Assembly: GCF_050875635.1 (NCBI RefSeq)
Contig: NZ_JBPAOH010000027.1
Span: forward strand, 4,301-68,300
Direction: 5' to 3'
From: Hassallia sp050875635
GTDB lineage: Bacteria; Cyanobacteriota; Cyanobacteriia; Cyanobacteriales; Nostocaceae
Length of the DNA: 64,000 bases
The notes beneath the pieces are model-generated. The model was not told the DNA's origin. It did no database searches and worked only from the letters and a program-made list of their open reading frames with translations. Both the position numbers and the translations under genes were made by a program. Below are positions 26,336 through 35,900 of the stretch, piece by piece; within the stretch, counting starts at the first letter, position 1, and every line of letters begins with the position of its first letter.

Positions 26336-26959
26336 ATGAAAGTCCTAGTCATAGCAGCCGCCGGCAAGACCGGTAGAGCTGTAGTTGAACAGGCTGTAGC
26401 CGCTGGACACCAGGTCACCGCCTTCGTTCACAAAGCTGACGAATACGAGGTCTCAGACGTTCGCATCATCGAAGGTGACGCTACCGACAGTGCCACGATG
26501 GACGCAGCAGTAGTCGGTCAAGACGCTGTTCTTGACACGATTGGCGGCAAAACGCCTTACAAGGCAACCACGCTCGAATCGAGCGCCGCCAACACAATCA
26601 TCGCTGCCATGCAGCGAAACGGTGTGCGCCGTCTGGTGGTAACTTCCATGCTTGGCGAAGGGGATAGTGAGGCGAATGCCACCCTGTATGAGCGCTTACT
26701 GGTTTCGACCTTTTTGCGCGGCGCGGACAAGGACAAAGCGGCAATGGAGTCTGCTGTCGAGTCGAGCGGTCTGGACTGGGTAATTCTTCGCCCAGCCCTC
26801 CTCACCGACGACCCTGCCAAGGGGAACGTTCGAGTCTTCGATGCCGAAACGGGCGAGAAGGCCCATAAAATTACACGTGCCGACTTGGCTGACTTCATGC
26901 TTGCCCAGCTTTCCAGTAACGAATACCTCCATCAAGCCGTTACTATCGCAAATAGCTAA
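26336..26959 (+). CDS. NAD(P)-binding, NmrA/SDR-like protein
   Basis: A 207-residue Rossmann-fold protein of the atypical SDR/NmrA type. The nucleotide-binding motif is near the start (VLVIAAAGKTGRAV), with ATDSATMDAAVVGQDAVLDTIG in the next strand-helix unit and RRLVVTSMLGEG then WVILRPALLTD later; a catalytic Tyr-Lys pair is not evident, so it may be a redox sensor or reductase of quinone type. Codons are GC-rich compared with neighbours. An AGGAGC stretch precedes the ATG. Probably controlled by the divergent LysR regulator. Confidence 0.85.
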   Translation: MKVLVIAAAGKTGRAVVEQAVAAGHQVTAFVHKADEYEVSDVRIIEGDATDSATMDAAVVGQDAVLDTIGGKTPYKATTLESSAANTIIAAMQRNGVRRLVVTSMLGEGDSEANATLYERLLVSTFLRGADKDKAAMESAVESSGLDWVILRPALLTDDPAKGNVRVFDAETGEKAHKITRADLADFMLAQLSSNEYLHQAVTIANS

Positions 26960-27091
26960 GAACTCTTTGGCCACGCTCTCTTTTTGGGGTCAGCAGCGTG
27001 TTTGTTGAGGCTTCGGCGTCTGCTTGACCACGCGGTATGCCTCCTTTCCTGTCCGGTTTTCACAACCAAGCAAGCTAAATAGAGGTGACAT

Positions 27092-27394
27092 ATGCAATAT
27101 CTTGTTATCTTCACACCCAAACAGAAATTCGAGACTGACGGAATGCCCTCTGACTTCCAGGAACGGGAACTCGAAGAGCAGGCGCAAGCGCAAGTCCTTT
27201 ACGCACAGGGAGGTCTCCGTCAAGTGTGGGCGCTGGACACGAAAAATCGCGGCGCAGCCGTTCTCTTTGAAGCGGAGTCACCGGAGCATCTGCAAAAGAT
27301 GATCGACAGCTTTCCGCTGATCAAGGTTGATTACGCTGACTACCAAATCTTGCCGCTCGCGCCGTATCCAGCATTCGCGAAGAAGTCCGTCTAA
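27092..27394 (+). CDS. YciI / muconolactone-isomerase-like dimeric barrel protein
   Basis: A 100-residue ferredoxin-like alpha-beta barrel protein (MQYLVIFTPKQKFE, AQAQVLYAQGGLRQVWALDTKNRGAAVLFEAES, and SFPLIKVDYADYQILPLAPY). Muconolactone isomerase and YciI families share this fold and form decamers or dimers; the true reaction is unknown. An AGAGGTGA ribosome-binding site lies seven bases before the ATG. It follows the NAD(P)-binding gene by 132 bases on the same strand and shares its GC-rich codon use, so the LysR/NAD(P)/YciI trio probably travelled together. Confidence 0.75.
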   Translation: MQYLVIFTPKQKFETDGMPSDFQERELEEQAQAQVLYAQGGLRQVWALDTKNRGAAVLFEAESPEHLQKMIDSFPLIKVDYADYQILPLAPYPAFAKKSV

Positions 27395-27404
27395 TCGCAC
27401 CGCC

Positions 27405-27516
27405 GGGAGCAATGCGCTCCAGCGAACGGAGGCTGGCGCTCGGGCTTTCTCTGTTTGTCGGCCCTTGTGTCGCCAGTCGCCGTCGCTGTGATGCGGACGG
27501 AGGTTGCTCCTCTCTC
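27405..27516. repeat. GC-rich nested inverted repeat element
   Basis: Ends GGGAGCAA and TTGCTCCT are inverted, and inside lie GCGCTCCAGCGAACGGAGGC and CGCCAGTCGC blocks. It shares the GCCAGTCGC core with repeats at 14349 and 37929. Confidence 0.65.
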
Positions 27517-27559
27517 AATTTATATCGTCACCTTTGTCAATACCCTGGCAACTGAATCG

Positions 27560-28987
27560 TTACTTTATTTTTGTAAATATATTTGCTTGCAAATTATAGT
27601 TTATTGAAGGCTCTATTGCTAGATTTTTGGTTTCTGTTTGGGTGATTTGAGAATTGTTAGCTAATTTTTCTTCTCCTTCATCTTCAGATTCGTCTCTAAT
27701 TTTGAAATAGTAATAAAGATTAGCAACCGCTAAATCTGATGCTTGTTCTAAATTCGATGGAACTAAAGTTTTGTAACCAGCGTTAGCAGCTTGTTGATTA
27801 ATATAAAGTTCCGACTGCCGGCGTAGTTGAGAATCGAACAAAAATAATAGCTGGTCGCGCAGAGAGTAGAAATGAGATTTACCTGCTAAATCTTCGTATG
27901 TTAATTGTTCTGGTGGTGCTAAATTTGTATCTTGACTAGTTATCAAATCTGAGTTTTTGAAATCAGCGCTGGTTAAAAGTTTTAATTCTGAAGAAGGAAG
28001 CGATACTCCTTCTCCTATCGGAGAGGCTGCGCCAACGGAGTCACTTCGTGAACGCATCCAATCAATATGATTTTGCCATGAGTTTAATACTTCTAAATCG
28101 TGGTTGTAAATACGGGTAATTTCCGGAAAGAGAAAATCAAGCTCATCGTGGGATTCACAACTATTAATAATACCGACAGCATCTTTACAAACTTTATCCT
28201 GCAACTGAGATATTCGCTCACTTACCGCTGACATTTCATTTTGTACTTGATAAGTTGCAATAATTCCCTGTTCAATTATCCAAGCACATTCGAGTCTTCG
28301 TAGTTGTCCAGCAGCGGAGGTTTCTTCTAACAAATGGGGGTTTGTATAATCTGCCAAAGCTTCAAATAACATTCCCCTCGCACCGTCAATTTCAGCATTT
28401 CTACGACTTGCATCTTGTAATTGCATCGCTGAACGAAAGCGATTTATTGCTTGGATAAATAACCCATACGCTCGAACTAAAACTATACGGTGTTGTTCAA
28501 ATTTGATGTCTTGGGATATCTCCTCAATTATTTGCCTAATTTCTGCTCCTTGGTCTTTTAAGGCTTGCTTGAGGTCAATAAACCCATTTTTGACCTCTAA
28601 CCGCATTTGCTCAACTTCTTTTCTAAGTTTTAGTGTTTGATGCAAGTTTATCGCTGTCAATGCAACACCCGCTACTGTTCCTACACCAATCAAAGCTGTA
28701 GTTCCTTGCAGCACTCCTAAACTAGTTTGTATGCTTTGCAAACCTTTCATCACATCTGCAAAGCCTCGCTGCATTTGGTACGTTTGCACCACACTAGTAA
28801 TAAATTGAGAAGCAGTTAGTAGCGGAGATAGAGGACTATTGCCGACAGTAGCAGCGATCGCATGACCAACAAACTGTCCTGTCACAGCATCTCTAGCCAT
28901 ACCGATTGGTACACCGTTGCTAAAAACTGGAATATATTTGCCAGCTTGAATACCCGCTTCGATTAAAGGAGAAAATTGGAATAGCAT
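27560..28987 (-). CDS. Unknown coiled-coil protein with hydrophobic hairpin, divergent from dynamin-like GTPase
   Basis: A 475-residue protein of no recognised family. Residues about 30-60 are mildly hydrophobic; about 93-118 (LQGTTALIGVGTVAGVALTAINL) form a strong hydrophobic stretch, then a long heptad-rich helix (about 120-165, LRKEVEQMRLEVKNGF, LKQALKDQGAEIRQIIEEI). The rest is mostly helical. A hydrophobic element beside long coiled coils recalls alpha-helical membrane-active proteins, but this is only a shape argument. Residues about 310-330 (RSRSDSVGAASPIGEGVS) are encoded by repeat-like DNA. It is divergent from a TerB-dynamin gene with 142 bases between starts. Confidence 0.7.
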   Translation of the reverse strand: MLFQFSPLIEAGIQAGKYIPVFSNGVPIGMARDAVTGQFVGHAIAATVGNSPLSPLLTASQFITSVVQTYQMQRGFADVMKGLQSIQTSLGVLQGTTALIGVGTVAGVALTAINLHQTLKLRKEVEQMRLEVKNGFIDLKQALKDQGAEIRQIIEEISQDIKFEQHRIVLVRAYGLFIQAINRFRSAMQLQDASRRNAEIDGARGMLFEALADYTNPHLLEETSAAGQLRRLECAWIIEQGIIATYQVQNEMSAVSERISQLQDKVCKDAVGIINSCESHDELDFLFPEITRIYNHDLEVLNSWQNHIDWMRSRSDSVGAASPIGEGVSLPSSELKLLTSADFKNSDLITSQDTNLAPPEQLTYEDLAGKSHFYSLRDQLLFLFDSQLRRQSELYINQQAANAGYKTLVPSNLEQASDLAVANLYYYFKIRDESEDEGEEKLANNSQITQTETKNLAIEPSINYNLQANIFTKIK

Positions 28988-29129
28988 AGCTGTGGATTGA
29001 TAGAAGTTTTATTGCTTCGAGGCTAACTTGTTTAGAAAAGTGAAAATAACCGTATTTACTCGGTATATTGATAAATTTTGTCTAAACCTGGGAATAATAA
29101 ATTTGAAAAGTCTACGCATCGCATAATTT

Positions 29130-31688
29130 ATGGATACTTCCCTAGTTAATCCTCAGATTGTTGATTTGTTATCACGGATTAGTGGACAAAAACTGACTCA
29201 ACGCGAACTTACCCCACCCGTAATATTTTTGGCAAATTTGGTAACTATACTACTCGGAATCATTTTTGTAGATGGCATAGTCGCAGAGTCAGAAAAGCAA
29301 AGACTACTAACAACGCTTTATCGATTTAGTACACCTGAAAGTGATGTGCGGCGATTAACACATTTAATGATTAAGGGAATCAAAGAAAACCATATTTATA
29401 AAAATCTTAATGATTTACTTACTGTTAGCATTCCCCTTTCTGATTCAGAAAAGTTCTTATTGATTGCTTTTGGCTATCAAATGTCAGTCGCAGATGGCGA
29501 AATGGACTTTCGTGAGAAGCAATATATGGAGATAGTAGCCCAAAAATTAGGTATTAATCAAAAATATTTGGCAGTTTTAGAAGCTGGATTTACTAATCAA
29601 AATCTTGTCGATTCTATTGCTTTAGACGAAGTACGACTTTTGTTAGATCCTTCTCAATTTCATAACCTAGATTTGATGTTTGTCAAAGCTGCAAGCGATA
29701 TGCTAGCGACTTTACCTGCTAAACCCGAAAACAAAGTAATTAAACGGACAAAAAAATCTTACGACGAATTGAAACAATTCCGAAAGCATCAAAAAGAATT
29801 AGATTGCTTTTGTTTTCGTCTCTTCCAGATAGTTGAAGATTGTCAAGAGCGCGGTTTCTTAGCTTACACTTTGATTGATGAAGTCGGTAAGATATCTAAA
29901 CAATTACAATCTCAGAGTTTTCGTTTAGCAGTTGTAGGAGAGTTTAGCCAAGGTAAATCAACTTTACTAAATGCTTTACTAGGTGAAGAAATTCAACCAG
30001 CAAGAGAGATTCCTTGTAGTGGTGCAGTAACGGTTTTGAAATATGGAACCCAAAAGCGGGTAATCTGTCGATATAAGGATGGAAGAAAAGAAGAAATTCC
30101 ATTTAGTGAGTATCAACTAAAAGCGACAATTTCCGAAGATGCAGCACTTGGATGTCTTAGCGATGAACTAGCAAATAACGAAATTGAGGAAATAGTTTTT
30201 GAGCATCCAGATTTAGAATTATGTAGTAGCGGAGTAGAAATTATAGATTCCCCAGGATTGAACGAACATGCGGAACGTACCGCAATTACTCAAAGAATAC
30301 TCAAAGATACAGACGCAGTAATTTTTCTAACTAATGCTTCACGTTCCTTAACTCAAGGTGAACGTGACTTGCTGCAAGATTTGAAGATTCAACTTAATTA
30401 CGGGAAAGAAAATGAACCTGCTAACAACCTTTTTGTAGTGGGTAATTTTATGGATTTGGTGCGAACTGAAAAGGGACGCGAACAAGTTCAAGAAAGAATA
30501 AAAAGATTTGTACAAGGTGAGAATCCTATCATTACTGGTAAGAACCGCGTTCACTTTATTTCTGCTCAATCTGCTCTAAATGCTTTTTTGCAAGGAAATG
30601 AAGATGAGTATTCAAAAAGTTTTGATAATTTTACTCAGTCTGTTGAGAATTTTTTGATAAATGAGCGTGGAGTCATAAAAAATAATCGCTGTGTTGCCGA
30701 TATTAATTATTTAGTTCAAAAAACTTTAAATGGACTTGAACAAGCTGAACAAATATTAGATCGTAAAGTCAATATTTCTGAAGTTGAAAAACAGAAAATA
30801 TTTGAACAAATTGGTGAAGCAAGCGGTCGTGATGTCAGAATCCGTTTAGTAGCTTCTCAATTAATAGAGCAAGTGATTGAAGAAGCGGCTGAATCTTGGG
30901 ATAAGTGGTGCGAAGGATTAGGCGATCGCATGGTTGAAAAAAGTCAACGTTGGTCTTCTGAACACAGCCCTGTCTGGAGTCAAGATAAACTAATCAAAGA
31001 TTATACTAATCAATTTGTCAGAGACTTATCCAAAGAAATAAATGAATGGGGAAACAAACAACTTAAAGATGTCATATTGCCAAATAGTTTGAAAGTTTTA
31101 AATGCAAATATTGAGTATGAGTTAGATGCAATACAAGCTAAATTTAAAAACATTGAACAACAAGTAAAAGCTAATTTTAGCGAACAGCTTCAACTGTCGA
31201 TAAACGGTATAACTGATGATTTTATGGGTTTGGGAGGATTTGGTGGCGGTTTAGGGATAGGTGGTGCTTTAGCTGTTGGATTACTGGCATTTACAGGAAT
31301 TGGCTTCTTTACCATAATTATTGCCAGTTTAGCTGCTACAATTGCTGGTTCGTTTGGTTTGGGAATGTTTGATGTAGATGGATTACATGACCAAATAAAA
31401 ATGAAAATTTTTGAAATAGGATTTCAAAAGTTTGATGACTCAATGGATAAAGTTTCTGAAAAGTTACACGAAATTACTACTTCAGTTTTTGATACCAAGG
31501 TTGAATCTGCAAGTCGAGTAATTGCTCAAGCGATCGCGCTTTACGAAAATCTCATAGAACAGCACGAACAAGCACACAAAGAAACTGTAGAAGAACAGCA
31601 AACGCAGAAGGCTTGGATATCTGAAAAACGTCAAGAAATTGAGAAAGTAAAAAATGACATCGAAGCAATTCTACAACAGTGTGTTTAG
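29130..31688 (+). CDS. TerB-like domain fused to dynamin-like GTPase
   Basis: An 852-residue large GTPase predicted to act on membranes. The N-terminus (about 30-170) is helical and looks TerB-like, with two related units (IIFVDGIVAESEKQRLL and GYQMSVADGEMDFREKQYMEIV). The GTPase shows G1 GEFSQGKST (about 270-278), a G2 threonine in PCSGAVTVL, G3 DSPG (about 372) and a G4-like VGNFMD (about 436). A helical stalk follows; a Gly-rich hydrophobic paddle (about 697-747, LGIGGALAVGLLAFTGIGFF) could insert into membrane. The C-terminus is coiled coil. Bacterial dynamin-like proteins are involved in membrane repair, fusion and in some cases phage response. ATG at 29130. Confidence 0.88.
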   Translation: MDTSLVNPQIVDLLSRISGQKLTQRELTPPVIFLANLVTILLGIIFVDGIVAESEKQRLLTTLYRFSTPESDVRRLTHLMIKGIKENHIYKNLNDLLTVSIPLSDSEKFLLIAFGYQMSVADGEMDFREKQYMEIVAQKLGINQKYLAVLEAGFTNQNLVDSIALDEVRLLLDPSQFHNLDLMFVKAASDMLATLPAKPENKVIKRTKKSYDELKQFRKHQKELDCFCFRLFQIVEDCQERGFLAYTLIDEVGKISKQLQSQSFRLAVVGEFSQGKSTLLNALLGEEIQPAREIPCSGAVTVLKYGTQKRVICRYKDGRKEEIPFSEYQLKATISEDAALGCLSDELANNEIEEIVFEHPDLELCSSGVEIIDSPGLNEHAERTAITQRILKDTDAVIFLTNASRSLTQGERDLLQDLKIQLNYGKENEPANNLFVVGNFMDLVRTEKGREQVQERIKRFVQGENPIITGKNRVHFISAQSALNAFLQGNEDEYSKSFDNFTQSVENFLINERGVIKNNRCVADINYLVQKTLNGLEQAEQILDRKVNISEVEKQKIFEQIGEASGRDVRIRLVASQLIEQVIEEAAESWDKWCEGLGDRMVEKSQRWSSEHSPVWSQDKLIKDYTNQFVRDLSKEINEWGNKQLKDVILPNSLKVLNANIEYELDAIQAKFKNIEQQVKANFSEQLQLSINGITDDFMGLGGFGGGLGIGGALAVGLLAFTGIGFFTIIIASLAATIAGSFGLGMFDVDGLHDQIKMKIFEIGFQKFDDSMDKVSEKLHEITTSVFDTKVESASRVIAQAIALYENLIEQHEQAHKETVEEQQTQKAWISEKRQEIEKVKNDIEAILQQCV

Positions 31689-31743
31689 GAACTTCATAGT
31701 GCGGCTATTTTCTTTGTTGATATAGCAATCCATATCCGATGCC

Positions 31744-31778
31744 TAGAAACCCGGTTTCTCGAATAAACCGGGTTTCTA
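31744..31778. terminator. Hairpin TAGAAACCCGGTTT...AAACCGGGTTTCTA
   Basis: A perfect 14-bp stem with a 7-base loop, 55 bases after the dynamin gene. This hairpin belongs to a family of dispersed cyanobacterial palindromes and may also act as a terminator. Confidence 0.7.
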
Positions 31779-31875
31779 AATTAAACTTACAAGCGATCGC
31801 ACGCTAGTTCTAAAAGAGTATATCATTAAAATTATTTAATATTTATTCTTGGTAGAAAGATTATGCTTTAACCCA

Positions 31876-31896
31876 TTCCCACGCAGTGTGTGGGAA
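31876..31896. repeat. TTCCCAC...GTGGGAA palindromic repeat
   Basis: A 7-bp stem around GCAGTGT. I recognise the flanking CCCATTCCCACGCAGTGTG as a common dispersed motif in cyanobacteria. Confidence 0.55.
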
Positions 31897-31964
31897 CGAG
31901 ATAAGAGCAGAAAATTAAAGATAAAGTTATTAAAAAAATATTTATAATAGCTAAAAATAGAAAA

Positions 31965-32945
31965 TTACAACATAAAAATCCGATCGCGTCCTTGGATTTT
32001 CGCTTGATTCAAAGCTTTCTCTGCTTTGGTAATCAGCATATTTATAGATAATTGCTCAGAAGGAATAATACTCGCAACCCCGATGCTGAGAGTAACGTAT
32101 TCGCTTACTTTTGAATCACTATGAATTACACCACTCGCTCTAACAGCAGCGCGAATTGCTTCTGCAACACCAAAAGCTGTTTCCGCAGAAGTATTTGGTA
32201 AAGCGATCGCAAATTCATCACCTTTGTAACGCGCTACCAAATCAGCCGATCGCCTTTTGCAATTATTAATGGTGTAAGCAATTTGACATAAACATTCATC
32301 TCCAGCCGCATATCCGTAAGTATCGTTATAAGCCAGGAAAAAATCAATATTACACAAAATTAAAGAAAGAGGTAACTGTACCCCTTGCAATCTCTTCCAT
32401 TCGCGCTGTAAATACTCGCTAAAATAACGATGGGTGGCAAGCTGAGTCAAACTATCAAACAAAGCATGACGTTGTAATTCTCGGTTCGACGTTTCCATCT
32501 GTACTGTCAACAGACACTCTTTTTGAATTTGTTGTTGAAGTCCGGCGATCGCCCACCTTGATGCTAGCAAGCGACTAACTCGCAAACTCAATTTGACATA
32601 ATCGATGGGTTTTGTGATATAATCTTTCGCGCCCATTTGAAAAGCTTTATTAACCGACTCTTTATCATCAAGAACAGTAATCATTAAAACTGGCGGACAA
32701 TTTTCACCCAAAGCCTCTTGCATTTTAGCGCAGCAACTAAAACCATCCATCGCCGGCATCATCGCATCTAATAAAACCATATCTGGCAAATGCTGTTGAC
32801 AAATATCCAAACAGTGCTGTCCACCACACGCTTCTTGCACTCGATATCCTTCTTTCTCCATCGCTCTTTTCAGCACTAGTCGCAAAGTTTTTTCATCATC
32901 GACAACAAGAATTAATGGTGGCTTGTTTTGGTCTGATTTAATCAT
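31965..32945 (-). CDS. Response regulator with GGDEF-type (KGDEF) domain
   Basis: A 326-residue receiver-output protein. The receiver domain (1-125) has the acidic pocket VDDE (about 15-18), the phospho-acceptor in VLLDAMMPAMDG (about Asp60) and the Lys of ITKPID. After a helical linker, the output is a diguanylate cyclase-type domain with DSLTQLATHRYF and NIDFFLAYNDTYGYAAGDECL. The signature is RYKGDEF, so the first glycine of GGDEF is lysine; the remaining GDEF acidic residues are present, so activity is uncertain but not excluded. It sits eight bases after the hybrid kinase gene and is almost certainly its cognate output. Confidence 0.92.
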   Translation of the reverse strand: MIKSDQNKPPLILVVDDEKTLRLVLKRAMEKEGYRVQEACGGQHCLDICQQHLPDMVLLDAMMPAMDGFSCCAKMQEALGENCPPVLMITVLDDKESVNKAFQMGAKDYITKPIDYVKLSLRVSRLLASRWAIAGLQQQIQKECLLTVQMETSNRELQRHALFDSLTQLATHRYFSEYLQREWKRLQGVQLPLSLILCNIDFFLAYNDTYGYAAGDECLCQIAYTINNCKRRSADLVARYKGDEFAIALPNTSAETAFGVAEAIRAAVRASGVIHSDSKVSEYVTLSIGVASIIPSEQLSINMLITKAEKALNQAKIQGRDRIFML

Positions 32946-32953
32946 TTTGCCTC

Positions 32954-35900
32954 CTATAAATGTTCTAATTGCAAAGCAGCTTCTACCCGTTGATACTCTT
33001 TTTCAAGTTGTAAAACCAGAGTAGAAGCACTGATAGTTCCAGCGCGTCCCATCGCTTCTAATTGAGAGCATAATTGAGCTAGAGGCATTGCCCCGATGGT
33101 GACACTCAAAGACCTTAAAGAATGAGCCGTACTGCGTAAAAGTGCCGCATCTTTTTGTTCAACCGCAGAAGCGATCGCACTCAATCTTTGTGGTGCATCT
33201 TCCAGATAGCTATCAATAATTTCTGCCATCATTTCTGCATCGTTGCCTGTCATTTGTTTTAAACCTTGAAACGTTTCCGCGTCGAGCGCTGGTGCAACAT
33301 TTTTATAAACTATTTCTGGCTGAAAAGCTAATTTTTCTTGGTTGACATCAGATGTTTCAATAGCTGAAGTGAAATCAGATTGCCGCAAGCGTTTATAATT
33401 TTCCAAAGATTGGATCAGAGCCTCAACTCGAATCGGTTTGCTGATATAATCATTCATGCCGGCGCTGAGGCACTGTTCCTTATCGCCCTGCATCGCATGA
33501 GCAGTTGTAGCAATAATCCAAGGGCGATCGCACTGCGACCATTCCTCACATATGCGCCGCGTCGCTTCTAGTCCGTCCATTTCCGGCATTTGCACATCCA
33601 TGAAGACTAGATCGTAAGATTGGCGACGCAAAGCTGCCAGTGCTTCAAATCCATTATTCGCGACATCCGCACGGTAGCCCAACCGCTGTAACATTTGTAT
33701 CGCTACCTTCTGATTTAAAGCAATGTCCTCTACCAGCAGAATGCGTAACGGCAACTCTTGGCTGATACGCGAATTAAATATTGGCGCTGAGAACGGCAAA
33801 GGTAGCACACAAATTCGTTGCCTGCATAACAGACGAATTAATACATCGTACAAATGCGATTGCCGAATAGGTTTACTTAGAACCGCTATAAATTCAGCTT
33901 TTGCGCCAAGTTCTTTCTGTGTTATTTTACCAACACAACTCAGTATTACCAACGGCATTTCTTCACACCCTGGTAGAGAATGGATGCGTTCTGCCAAACT
34001 TAAACCATCCATCTCTGACATGTGCATATCCAAAACGGCAATATCAAATTGCTCTTGTGATGTAATAAATTCCAAAGCTTGCAAACCCGACTTAGCCGCT
34101 TGGACAATCATGCCCCAGTTATAAGCTTGTAAAGCAATAATTTGGCGATTAATGGCGCTGTCATCTACCACTAGCAGCCGTTTGCCAACTAAATTTGATT
34201 GAAGACCTTGAAGGTCAACCATTTCTGAGGGAGCCGACTCAGCTACGAGGGTGAAATAAAATGTAGATCCGATGTCAACGCAGCTTTCTACCCACATCCA
34301 ACCGCCCATCATTTTGCTCAAGCGCTTGCTAATTGCTAAACCCAATCCAGTACCGCCATAGCGACGAGTCGTCGAAGCATCAACTTGACTAAAAGGCTTA
34401 AATAGTCGCTTTATCTGTTCTTTGGGAATGCCAATACCAGTATCCCTGACCGCAAATTGAATTTCATAATAGGTAGACTTCTTGCAGAAGTCAGGTGAAA
34501 GGCTAAAAGGCAGCCAGTCGCTTGGGCAAGTCTCCGTATGAGTGGAAACTGCCGTTAAAGGGTAAAGGTTTTTCTTATTCCTTTCCCCCTCTTCAATTTG
34601 TTTTGCTGTTACAGAAACAACGACTTCGCCAACTTCTGTAAATTTAATTGCATTACTGAGTAAATTCACTAAAATTTGCCGCAATCGCGTATTATCTCCG
34701 ACAATTGCGGTTGGAGTTTGCGGATCGATCAGGTACGCTAAATCTATGCTTTTCGCAGCTGCTTGAGGAGCTAATAAATCTAAAGCTTCTTCTATGCAAT
34801 TCCGCAGGTTAAAAGGATGTTTCTCTAAGTCCAACTTGCCAGACTCAATCTTGGAGAAGTCTAAAATATCGTTAATCACGGCAAGCAAAACATCGCTGCT
34901 GCTGCGAATAGTTTCTACAAAGTCTTGTTGTTGCTCGGTAAGTTCCATATCCAGCAATAGCCCAGTCATGCCAATCACTGCATTCATTGGGGTACGAATT
35001 TCGTGACTCATCATCGCTAAGAATTCGCTTTTGGCTCGGTTAGCAGCTTCAGCTTCTCGTGTTGCTTGTTCTAAGGCGAGATTTTTGACGGTGAGTTCTT
35101 GACGTTGTTTGGTTTCCTGTTCTAAGAGATTCGCTTGAGCAAGAGCGATTCCGACTTGGGCAGCGACAGATTCCAGTAGCTCAATTTCATCGCTTGTCCA
35201 AGAGCGAAAGTCGTCGCATTGATGCAATGCAATCAACCCATTTGGTTCCCCTTGGTAGGATGTCCGAATTGCTAACGTCGATTTTAATTTAATTTGGCGA
35301 CAGATGGATTCTATAGGTTTTAACAGAGGTTCACTATAAACATCTGGGGAAACAAGCGCCAAGTCTTGAGCTAACAACTTCTCTAGATAAGGATTGTCGA
35401 TAACAGGAAGTTCCAAACCAAGCATTGATATATAGCCTGGTTCTAAATACTCAGCCATAACCTTAATATGAGGAATCGACGTAGAAATATATTCATGAAT
35501 AGCACAGCGATTAACACCAAACGTTTGACCAATTTGGATTGCAGTAGTCTGAAAAATTTCTTTGGCGCTTAGGCTTTGGCGAATTTCTTGGGTAATTTGT
35601 TTGAATAGTAAAGTACGTTGAAATTGTTGTTGGAGGGCTGTTTGTGTTTGATGGCGCTCAATTTCGCTGCCAAGCCATTGCGCCATCAACTTTAAAAGTT
35701 CCTTGTCTGACGATTTGAATGGTTTATATCGCCGGGAGCGTGACCAGAAGCAGAGGGTGCAATAAAGTTTACCTGCCACTAATACTCGCGTGCCGATGTA
35801 GGACTCTATTCTCAACTTCGAGTATGCTGGGTGGTTTTGCCAAGATGAAATATTGTGACGATCTACAGTTAAGGGTTCGTCAGTGTTTAAAATTTGCGAG

